From Kiloniellaceae bacterium (GTDB taxonomy: Bacteria; Pseudomonadota; Alphaproteobacteria; Kiloniellales; Kiloniellaceae): a stretch of DNA of 64,000 nt. The first letter of the stretch is position 1; the number at the start of each line of letters is the position of its first letter. The notes below the pieces were generated by a model, which ran no database searches, was not told the DNA's origin, and saw nothing but the letters and a program-made list of their open reading frames with translations. Of this stretch, positions 35,693 to 44,500 are shown piece by piece. The translations under genes were made by a program, and so were the position numbers. Where the stretch lies: NCBI GenBank assembly GCA_021776195.1, contig JAJFGK010000081.1, positions 1 through 64,000 on the forward strand. Direction: 5' to 3'.

Positions 35693-38323
35693 TCAGGATT
35701 CCACTGCCACCGATTCCACTGCCACCGATTCCACTGCCCCGGATTGCGCCGCGTCTGGCGGGGCTGTCTCCGATGGCGCCGCTGCGGGCCGGCACGAGAT
35801 CCGCTCGATGACCGCGTAGAGGGTCTCCCGGTCGATCGGCTTGGATACGTAGTCGTTCATCCCGCAGGCGAGATAGCGTTCCCGGTCGCCGGTCATGGCA
35901 TTGGCCGTCAGAGCCACGATCGGAATTCCAGCGACCGCGCCGGGCAAGGCACGGATCGCCTCTGTGGCCGCGATTCCATCCATCTGCGGCATCTGGATAT
36001 CCATCAGCACCAGGTCATAGGATCCGCGCATGACCGCGCTCACGGCCTCCAGACCGTTCGCCACCAGATCGTAGCGATGGGGGCTCCTGTCGAGGTAGCC
36101 ACGGATCACGGCCTGATTCAGATCGTTGTCCTCGGCGACGAGAATTCGTTGCGCGCGACCCGGATCGTCGGAGGTTTTGGCCGTCTGTTCCGGGGCGGCG
36201 GTGGCCGGCGCCTGGCTTGAGGTCTTAATGGACCGGCAGGACAGAGCGAAGCGAAAGGTCGAGCCCTCGCCGGGTCGGCTATCGAGGTCGATCTCGCTCC
36301 CGAGCAACATTGCCAGTTCCTTGCAGATCGCAAGGCCCAGCCCAGAGCCGCCCTGACGCTGGGCGGGCGACGCGGCGACCTGACTGAACTTCTCGAATAT
36401 CTTATCCTGGTCCTCCTTGGCGATCCCGATGCCGGTATCGGCAACCTCGAAGGTCAGCCTGTGCCGACTTTCACCCAGGTCCTCGCCGATCAGGCGAACC
36501 ACGATTTCCCCGCGGTCCGTGAACTTCAGGGCGTTACCGACCAGATTGAAAAGGATCTGGCGAAGCCGCGCCTGATCGCTGACGACAAGACGCGGCAGAT
36601 CGCCGGCCCGCTGGTGCCGAAAGGCCAGTCCGCGCGCTTCGATCTGGTCATGCCAGACCGCCTGCAATCCGGCCACGAATTCATCGAGGTCGAACGGCTG
36701 CTCGGCCATTTCCAGCTTGCCGGCCTCGACCTTGGAAAGATCGAGGATGTCGTTGAGCAAGCCGAGCAGCAGTGTGCCGGACTCTTTCATCATCTCGACG
36801 CAGCGCCGTTGCTCAGGCGGCAGACCGCCATCCAAAAGCACATCGGCCATGCCGAGTACACCATTCAGCGGCGTGCGAATGTCGTGGCTCATGTTGGCCA
36901 GGAACTCGGACTTCGCACGGTTCGAAGCCTCGGCCTGCTCCTTGGCCACACAGAGCGCCTGCTCCGCCTCGACCTCCCGGGTGACATCGAGACAGATGCC
37001 CTGCAACCGCCGCTCGCCGTCCGGCGTCACGGAAAGATTGACCAGGTCGCGAAGCCAAAAGGTTCGTCCGTCGGGGGTCGCCTTTCGATAGACGACCGAC
37101 CGCGCCTGACCGTCCTCCATGACGCTGCGGGCAACGGATTGGAGCAAGACCCGGTCGTCAGGATCGTCTACTTCCGTTCCAACCTCGACTCCCACCAGAT
37201 CGCGCTGCACGTTATCGCCGAACAGCCGCCGCGCGCTGGCGCTGATCAAACCGTAGCGTGGCGGATCGCCCCGGGCTTCCCAAACGATCCCCTCGATGGC
37301 GTCGAGCAACCGCTCGCGCGAATCCTGTACCTGCCCCAGTTGCGCCGTACGTTGCGCGACCTGGGCCTTGACCGCGCCCTTCTGACGCACCAGGACAATC
37401 AACGCCAAAGTCACCAGCATTGAAATCGCCGATCCGACCAGCTGAACCGAAGTCCCAACGGTGAGGTTGGGGCCATCCCGATAGTCGGGCATGACATCCC
37501 AGTTCATCTCCCAGTGAGCCTGGCCGTGGGTCGTGCGGATCGTGTAGGTCGCCACCGCCTGACGCGGCGCTACGCCGAGCCCGAAGAGGGTGTGAAGAAC
37601 GGCCTCGGCCTTGTCCTCGTTATCTCGTTCGCTGACACGCAGCCGCAGGCCGGAGGGCACTTTCGTGGCCATGAACAGCTCAAGGTACGCAATGATATCG
37701 ACAAGGGCAAAAACCACGCCCTGGTCGGCCCCATTGGAGGCCGCCACCGCCATCAGCGAATAACGCGAACCGGCATGGCCGAAGCCCGGCCCCACAACCG
37801 CATCGTAGGGCGTCCGATAGGCGGTTTCCACCACCGTCCGGGTCGCCGGCAGACTGGCAAGATCAGTCCCCAGCAATAGATGATCGTCGGCCTGGGTTAG
37901 GAGGGTGACGGCATAGCTCTCGAAGCGTGCTGGTGCGAGCCGAACCGGTTTGCCCATGGTCAAGAGATCATAACCTCTGACCAGCTCGAAACCCGACCGT
38001 TCGGAACGCAGCACACGCTGGGCAAATCCCATGGTGGCGAAGTGAAATTCGACCTCCCAATCGCGCTCTACGCTGGCGACGGCTTGGAAGACCTGTTGAT
38101 CCACTTCTCTGCCGTTGCGAAACAGCGCAGCGAAGGTGCGCAATCGGGCAGCAGCCTGGTCGACCGCGGCGTAAACGACCTCGGTGGCCCGATTGGCGTC
38201 CTGCTCGGCTTGGCGCAGCCAGGTGTTGCGCGCCGTTTGTTTCATGGCATCGCCAACCAGGAAGGACGCGCCGCAACCTAAAACTATTGCGGCAAGCACA
38301 GCGAGGGCAGTCGAACGATTCAT
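35693..38323 (-). CDS. CHASE-domain hybrid sensor histidine kinase
   Basis: 876 residues. An N-terminal membrane helix (about 7-26), a periplasmic CHASE-like sensor (about 40-285) and a second helix (about 298-321) form the input. Then come a PAS domain (about 340-455), HisKA with SEFLANMSHDIRTPLNG (His about 480), HATPase with VGNALKFTDRG, DTGIGIAKEDQ and GSGLGLAICKEL, and a C-terminal receiver (about 736-860) with LVLMDIQMPQMDG (Asp about 775). The tail ends in repeated VAVES. No response regulator gene is adjacent, so the phosphate likely goes to an HPt or regulator elsewhere. The ligand of CHASE is unknown. Confidence 0.9.
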   Translation of the reverse strand: MNRSTALAVLAAIVLGCGASFLVGDAMKQTARNTWLRQAEQDANRATEVVYAAVDQAAARLRTFAALFRNGREVDQQVFQAVASVERDWEVEFHFATMGFAQRVLRSERSGFELVRGYDLLTMGKPVRLAPARFESYAVTLLTQADDHLLLGTDLASLPATRTVVETAYRTPYDAVVGPGFGHAGSRYSLMAVAASNGADQGVVFALVDIIAYLELFMATKVPSGLRLRVSERDNEDKAEAVLHTLFGLGVAPRQAVATYTIRTTHGQAHWEMNWDVMPDYRDGPNLTVGTSVQLVGSAISMLVTLALIVLVRQKGAVKAQVAQRTAQLGQVQDSRERLLDAIEGIVWEARGDPPRYGLISASARRLFGDNVQRDLVGVEVGTEVDDPDDRVLLQSVARSVMEDGQARSVVYRKATPDGRTFWLRDLVNLSVTPDGERRLQGICLDVTREVEAEQALCVAKEQAEASNRAKSEFLANMSHDIRTPLNGVLGMADVLLDGGLPPEQRRCVEMMKESGTLLLGLLNDILDLSKVEAGKLEMAEQPFDLDEFVAGLQAVWHDQIEARGLAFRHQRAGDLPRLVVSDQARLRQILFNLVGNALKFTDRGEIVVRLIGEDLGESRHRLTFEVADTGIGIAKEDQDKIFEKFSQVAASPAQRQGGSGLGLAICKELAMLLGSEIDLDSRPGEGSTFRFALSCRSIKTSSQAPATAAPEQTAKTSDDPGRAQRILVAEDNDLNQAVIRGYLDRSPHRYDLVANGLEAVSAVMRGSYDLVLMDIQMPQMDGIAATEAIRALPGAVAGIPIVALTANAMTGDRERYLACGMNDYVSKPIDRETLYAVIERISCRPAAAPSETAPPDAAQSGAVESVAVESVAVES
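35697..35741 (-). repeat. 15-bp tandem repeat, 3 copies, in the kinase gene 3' end
   Basis: GATTCCACTGCCACC is repeated three times (last copy ends CCCCG). On the coding strand it gives the VES-VAVES-VAVES tail of the sensor kinase. Repeat number may vary between strains because each unit keeps the frame. Confidence 0.85.
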
Positions 38324-38428
38324 GAATGTACCTACAGTGGACGCAAAGGACCCCGGGGGAAGGGCGCCCAGTGTAGCGATTGGAAGATTAAGAATGAATT
38401 GAACTCAATCGAAGATATGCGAAGAGAG

Positions 38429-40006
38429 CTAAAAGGTCAGCAATTCAGCCTGTTTGATGTGGGGCAGGTTGCGCACCTGGGCCAGCACCTCGGGCCCGAT
38501 CGCCCCGTCGAGCGCAACCAAAGCGATTGCGTCGCCGCCCGGCGCCACGCGGCCCAGGTGAAAGGTGGCGATATTGGCGCCGGCGCCACCCAGCGCGGTT
38601 CCCAGGGCGCCGATGAAGCCGGGGCGATCCTCGTTGGTGATATAGAGCATATGGCCTTCGATCTCCGCCTCCATGGAAATTCCCTTGACCTCGACCAGCC
38701 GGGGTTTGTGGCCGCCAAAGAGGGTCCCCGCCACCGAGCGTTCGCCGCGTTCGGTTTTGACCGTGAGACGGATCAGGGTCTGGTAGTCGCAGTCGCGGTC
38801 ATGCCTGATCGAGGACACGGCAATATCGCGCTCGCGGGCGATGACCGGTGCATTCACCATGTTGACCGACTCCAGGATGGGGCGCAGCAGGCCGGTCAGG
38901 GCGATCTGGGTCAGCGGCCGGTGATTGAGCGCCGCCACATCGCCTTCGTACTCGATGGTGACACCCCTGAGGCCGGTGTGCGTGAGCTGCCCGGCGAAGG
39001 ACCCGAGCCGCTCGGCGAGGGTCATGTAGGGGCCCAGGTGGGCCGCTTCTTCGGCCGACAGCGAGGGCATGTTGAGGGCATTGGTGACGGCACCGTCCAG
39101 CAGGTAGTCGGAGAGCTGTTCGGCAACCTGGACCGCCACCTTTTCCTGGGCCTCGGCGGTCGCCGCGCCGAGATGGGGGGTCGCCACCACATTGGGCAGA
39201 CCGAACAGGGGATTGCTGCGCGCCGGTTCCACTTCGAAGACGTCGAGCGCGGCCCCGGCGACGTGACCGGAGGCCAGGGCTGCCCGCAGATCCTCCTCGA
39301 CCACCAGGCCGCCACGCGCGCAGTTGACGATCCGCACACCCGGCTTGGTCTTCGCCAGCGCGACGGCGTCGATCAGTCCCGCCGTCTGCTCATTGAGCGG
39401 CAGATGGAGGGTGATGAAATCGACGGTGGCCAGGAGCTGGTCCAGCTCGACCTTCTCGACCCCCAGATCGACCGCCCGCTCGGGCGACAGATAGGGGTCA
39501 TAGGCGCAGACCCGCATCTTGAGACCCTGGGCGCGATTGACCACGACCGATCCGATGTTGCCGCAGCCGATGACACCGAGCCGCTTGCCGGTCAACTCGA
39601 CCCCCATGAAGCGGGATTTCTCCCACTTGCCGGCTTGGGTCGAGCGGTCGGCGGCCGGAATTTGCCGCGCCAGGGCAAAGATCATGGCAATGGCATGCTC
39701 GGCCGTGGTGATCGCGTTGCCGGTCGGGGTGTTCATCACCACGATGCCGCGCCCGGTCGCCGCCTCGAGGTCGATGTTGTCGATCCCGATACCGGCGCGG
39801 CCCACGACCTTCAGGCGGTCGCAGGCTTCCAGAACCGCCGCCGTGACCTTGGTCGCCGAGCGCACGACCAGACCGTCGCAGTCGCCCAGCGCGTCGATGA
39901 GCTCGCGCTCGCTGAGGCCGGGGCGAACCTCGACCTCGACCCGGCGTTCGCGGAAGACCTGCTGCGCGCTGTCGCTCATCTTGTCCGCGATCAGTACTTT
40001 GGGCAT
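38429..40006 (-). CDS. serA: D-3-phosphoglycerate dehydrogenase
   Basis: 525 residues, the long SerA type. The NAD motif is GVIGCGNIGSVVVNRA (about residue 145), the active-site Arg is in NCARGGLVVEEDL, Glu in LDVFEVEPA and His in TPHLGAATAEAQEK. An intervening domain and a C-terminal ACT domain (about 450-525, ITNEDRPGFIGALGTALGG) follow, the serine-feedback module in many SerA proteins. First step of phosphorylated serine synthesis. ATG 40006 has AGGAG upstream and lies 11 bases after the serC stop. Confidence 0.95.
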   Translation of the reverse strand: MPKVLIADKMSDSAQQVFRERRVEVEVRPGLSERELIDALGDCDGLVVRSATKVTAAVLEACDRLKVVGRAGIGIDNIDLEAATGRGIVVMNTPTGNAITTAEHAIAMIFALARQIPAADRSTQAGKWEKSRFMGVELTGKRLGVIGCGNIGSVVVNRAQGLKMRVCAYDPYLSPERAVDLGVEKVELDQLLATVDFITLHLPLNEQTAGLIDAVALAKTKPGVRIVNCARGGLVVEEDLRAALASGHVAGAALDVFEVEPARSNPLFGLPNVVATPHLGAATAEAQEKVAVQVAEQLSDYLLDGAVTNALNMPSLSAEEAAHLGPYMTLAERLGSFAGQLTHTGLRGVTIEYEGDVAALNHRPLTQIALTGLLRPILESVNMVNAPVIARERDIAVSSIRHDRDCDYQTLIRLTVKTERGERSVAGTLFGGHKPRLVEVKGISMEAEIEGHMLYITNEDRPGFIGALGTALGGAGANIATFHLGRVAPGGDAIALVALDGAIGPEVLAQVRNLPHIKQAELLTF

Positions 40007-40017
40007 GGCGCCGCTCC

Positions 40018-41181
40018 TCACAGGGTCTCGTCATGGACGACCGCAAAGGCCCAGTCCAGCCAGGGAAAGAGTGCCTCCAGATCGGATTGCTCCACGGTCG
40101 CGCCGGCCCAGATTCTGAGGCCCGGCGGCGCCGCGCGGTAACTGGCGATATCGTAGGCCGCCGCCGCGTCTTCAAGCTGGCCGGCCAGGGCCTTGCAGAA
40201 GCCGCGCTGGTCGGCCTCGGACAGGGCCATGACCTTGGGATCGACAATCGTCAGGCAGACCGAAGTGGTCGAGCGGGTCTCGGGCCGCGGCGCCAGATAA
40301 TCGATCCAATCGCGGTTCTCGACCCAGTGCGCGATGGCGGCGCTATTGGCCTCGCTGCGCGCGATCAGGGCCGGCAGGCCGCCAATCGACTCGGCCCAGG
40401 CAAGACCGTCCAAGGCATCCTCGACCGCCAGCATCGACGGCGTGTTGATGGTCGCGCCCTCGAAGACCGCGCTGTCGAGGACGCCCTTCTTGGTCAGGCG
40501 AAAGATCTTCGGCAGAGGCCAGGAGGGCTGGTGGGTTTGGAGCCGCGCCAGGGCCCGGGGGCCAAGGGCCAACATGCCGTGCGCGGCCTCGCCGCCCAGG
40601 ACCTTCTGCCAGGACCAGGTCACCACGTCGAGCTTGGACCAGGGCAGGTCCATGGCGAAGATCGCCGAGGTGGCATCGCAGATCACCAGGCCCTCCCTGT
40701 CGTCCGCGATCCAATCCCCGTCGGGCAGACGCACGCCCGACGTCGTACCGTTCCAAGCCAGCACCAGGTCGCGGGCGAAGTCCGCCGCCGTCAGGTCGGG
40801 CAGCGCCCCGTAGTCGGCAGCCAGCACTCGAACGTCGTCGAGACGCAAATGGTTTTCAATATCATCGGCCCAGGTCTTGCCAAAGGACTCCCAGGCCAGA
40901 ACGTCGACGCCGCGCGGCCCCAGCAGGTTCCACAGCGCCAGCTCCATCGCCCCGGTGTCCGACGCCGGCACGATCGCCAGGCGCCAATCGTCGGGCAGTC
41001 CGGCCAAACGGCGCGAGCGTTCGATCACCGCCTGCAGCCGGGCCTTGCCGCCGGCAGCGCGGTGCGAGCGGCCCAGGTAGGCCCCTTCGAGCACGCTGGG
41101 CGACCAGCCCGGACGCTTGGCGCAGGGGCCGGACGAAAACCGCGGATTCGAGGGTTTGATCGTCGGTTTGACAGGCGCCAT
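40018..41181 (-). CDS. serC: Phosphoserine aminotransferase (alphaproteobacterial type)
   Basis: 387 residues. It begins with the [18 protein letters not shown] segment, has [17 protein letters not shown] and the PLP lysine in [15 protein letters not shown] (about residue 186), and the [11 protein letters not shown] segment. This is the SerC branch found in alphaproteobacteria and archaea. Converts 3-phosphohydroxypyruvate to phosphoserine using glutamate. First gene of serC-serA, read leftwards; a perfect hyphenated palindrome lies 26 bases upstream of its start. Confidence 0.95.
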   Translation of the reverse strand: MAPVKPTIKPSNPRFSSGPCAKRPGWSPSVLEGAYLGRSHRAAGGKARLQAVIERSRRLAGLPDDWRLAIVPASDTGAMELALWNLLGPRGVDVLAWESFGKTWADDIENHLRLDDVRVLAADYGALPDLTAADFARDLVLAWNGTTSGVRLPDGDWIADDREGLVICDATSAIFAMDLPWSKLDVVTWSWQKVLGGEAAHGMLALGPRALARLQTHQPSWPLPKIFRLTKKGVLDSAVFEGATINTPSMLAVEDALDGLAWAESIGGLPALIARSEANSAAIAHWVENRDWIDYLAPRPETRSTTSVCLTIVDPKVMALSEADQRGFCKALAGQLEDAAAAYDIASYRAAPPGLRIWAGATVEQSDLEALFPWLDWAFAVVHDETL

Positions 41182-41206
41182 GATCGATTGCCACTTCCAA
41201 CCGGGG

Positions 41207-41227
41207 CTAGTGGATAGAATCCACTAG
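41207..41227. promoter_or_regulatory. Perfect hyphenated palindrome upstream of serC
   Basis: CTAGTGGAT (41207-41215) and ATCCACTAG (41219-41227) form a 9-bp perfect inverted repeat around AGA. It sits 26 bases before the serC start, where a repressor site or an RNA hairpin in the leader would act. No T-run follows on either strand, so it is not a typical terminator. Confidence 0.55.
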
Positions 41228-41547
41228 GCGATGACTTTCACGCGGGCCGGCACTCTAGCCAAATTGTGCAGTGCGTCAAATTGAGGTTCCTGCGGGCCTT
41301 GTCCGCTGTCGAGACCTGCCCAGGGGCAGGATCACAATTCCTGTGACGGCGGTCACTCGACGGCCCAAGGCGAATATGCATATTAGTAGATGGAAGCCGG
41401 GGAGCGGAGTCACGATTTCTCGCTGTCGCCAGCGATGCGTTCTTTGTCGGTTCGCATTTGCGACCGGCGAGGCCCTTCACCCTATCGATGCTCGTGATTC
41501 CCCAGGTTCCCGGACGATCTTGGGAGAGCGATCAAGGGAGAGCGACG
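41228..41547. other. Promoter region of the large repeat-protein gene
   Basis: 320 bases between the serC palindrome and the large gene. It contains a 12-bp palindrome AATATGCATATT (41373-41384) in an AT-richer patch followed by ATTAGTAGATGG. I see no credible small gene; open frames here do not show coding character. AAGGGAG directly precedes the large gene's start. Confidence 0.45.
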
Positions 41548-44500
41548 ATGAGCCAAGGACAAGGTCTGAAATCAACATGGGGCGTCGTTGACCCGGCGAA
41601 AGCCGCTTCCGATCCGCAAGCCAAGGCATTCAACCAAAGTTTCAACACCATCATCGGTCCGATGCGCGGCCACGTGGAGTACATGTCGGTCTATGGACCG
41701 CTGCAACAGTGCACCTCCATGGATGGCAAGTGCGAGAGCCTCTACCAGGCCTATCAGAAGGTCGCCAAGACAATCGATCCGGCCAACGAGGCCAAGGCGA
41801 AGCCCTCGATCGAGAAGGTCATTGCCTCGGCCAAGGAAACGCTGGCCAAGCACAAGGCGACGGTGGCCCAAACCAAGGCCGACCAGGCAGCCTGGGACGC
41901 AAAGGAACCGCTCTACGCCAAGACGATGGACCGGATCAGCGAGCTGGAGGCCTGGGACGATTCCGCCGCCGGTTTCCTTCAAGCGCTCGGCGACATCGAT
42001 ACCAAGGCCAACGAGCGCTGCTGGTCGGAGGCCATTAAGGGCCTCGACAAGCTGGCCGCCGAGGTCGATCCGGCCTACGCCCTATACCTGAAACAAAAAG
42101 AGGCCATGGCGGCCTACGATCAGGAACGGCCGGCCTTCGACGCCGCCTTCGACGCGGCCCAGGCCCATCCCCTGCCCTCGGCGGAGATGACGGGCCTGGC
42201 GGACCAGATCGCCAATCAGCTTCCGGCGATCGACGCCTGCGTCGAGCAGAAGGACTATGTCTCGGCCGTCGATCAACTGACTGCCCTCGGCTCGCCCCTG
42301 AAAGAGCTGCAAGACGCCTTGGCGCGCCACGAGGAGCGCGAGCAGGAATACAACACCCGTCTCGACGCCCTGCAACCGCGGCTGTTGGAGTCCGAGGTCT
42401 GCGAGTTCCCGACCCTGGCGCCGATGCATGAAGAGATCGAGAGCTTCCATTCGCAGATGGAGACGGCCGCCGGCACCGGCGACTTCGAGACCGCGCTCGG
42501 TCATCTGGACGACCTGGAGACAAGGGTCGACGGTTACTTGAGGGCGCTCGAGGAAGAGCGTGCCAAACGCGATGCCTTCGAGCAGCGCGCCGACGATCTG
42601 GCAGGCCGAGTTCCGGACGAATGCCGCTTCGGCGTTCTGGAACCCCTGCAAAACGATATGCAGGCTGCGCTGGAAGCCGCGCGCGCCGCCGCGACCGAGG
42701 GAGAATTCGATGCCGCGGAAGGCCAGCTCGACACGCTGGAGCAAAACATCGGCAGTTTCGAAACCGAATTGGCGGCGCTGGAGGCCAAGCAGGCGGAGTA
42801 CGAGACCGGTCTCGCCGCCCTGCAGCCGCGTCTGTCGGAGACCGAGATCTGCGAGTTCCCCTCCATGGCGTCGCTGCATGAGACCGTCGCCTCCCTGCAG
42901 GGTGAGATGGAAGGATTCGCCGCCGATGGCGACTACGACCGGGCGATCACTTGCCTGGGCGACCTCGAAATCAAGGTCGATGAGTTCTTCCTGGCCCTGG
43001 AGGAGGAGCGCGAGCGGCAACGGCGGCGCGAGGAAATTGAGCAGCGTATTCAAGAGTACGAGGCGCGGATTCCGCAGGAATGCCGCTTCCCCACGCTGGT
43101 GCCGGTCCAGCAAGACCTGGTGGACCTAGTTGGCCAGGCGCGCGACGCCCTGGCGGCTGACGATCTGGACGGCGCGGAGATGATTCTCAATGATCTGGAG
43201 CTGAAGTTCGGCGAGTTCGAGGCCGAGTATGCCGCGCTGGAGGCCAAGCAGACGGAGTACGAATCGCGCCTGGCCGCCATTCAGCCAGGCCTCGCGGATG
43301 CGTCGGATTCCGTGTTTCCCAGTCTGACGGGGCTGCTGGAAGAGGTCGTCGCCCTGCGGGACTGCATGGCGGAAGCCGCCAGTGCCGGCGAGTACGACGT
43401 GGCGCTGGATCACCTGACCGACCTGGAAATCAAGCTGGCCGAATACCTCGCCCTGCTGGACGAGGAACGCGAGAAGGAGCGCCGCCGCGAGGCCTTCGAG
43501 CAGCGCTACGAAGAGCTCGTGGCGCGGCTGCCGAACGAGTGCCGCTTCCAGACATTGAAGCTCCTGGTGGACAAAATGGAGGAGCTCAAGGGTGTGGCGC
43601 GCAGCGCCGCCGATGTGGAGGACTTCGACCGGGCGGATGTTCATCTCGAGGATCTGGCGACAACAATCGATGAATACGAAACCCGCTACGACGAACTGGA
43701 AAAAAGGCAAGCCGAGTACGAGACCCGCCTGCCCGGTGTGATTCAACGCTTCGATGCGATCGTGGACTGCGAGTATTCCGAGCTCGCGGACAGTCAACAG
43801 AGAATGGACCCGCTGCGCAGCGAAATGGAAACCGCGGCGGCGGATGGAAACTTCAGTCATGCGGTCGATCTGCTGTGCGATCTCGAGGCGCTGCTGACCG
43901 AGATCGAGGAGACCCGCGTAGAGCTCGACGAAAAGCGGGCGGATTACGACGCGCGTCTCCCCGGGCTGACGGATCGCAAATCGCCCTTCGACACCGTCGA
44001 GTTCACCGAACTCGAGGAGCCGGTCGACAAAATGAAGCAGGACTGGAGCGCCATGGAGGCAGCCGCCGGGGGGACCGATTTTCGCCTCGCCGTCAAGCTC
44101 ATGGATACCCTGGAGCCCCAGCTCGATGACCTGGAAAAGCGTCTCGCCGAGCTGAAGGCGCTGCGCGACAGGTACGAATCGGCCCTGCAGGATCTGGCCT
44201 CCAGCCTGGCAGACGTCGAGGGCTGCGATCACGCGCTGCTGGCGGACAAGAAGAAGGAAATCCTCGACCTGCGCGACGAGATGGTGGCGCTGGCCGAGGC
44301 GACCGACTTCGAAGCGGCCCTGGAGAAGGTCGAACCCCTGAAGGAGAAGATCGCGGCCTTTGCCAAGCTCGAAGAGCTGCGCGAGGAATATGAACGGCGC
44401 CACGAGCTGGTGGCCCCGAGGGTCGAGGCGGCCAAGGCGATCACCTACAAATCGCTCGCCGACGACGTCAAGGAGGTCACCGATCTCTACGGCAAGATGA

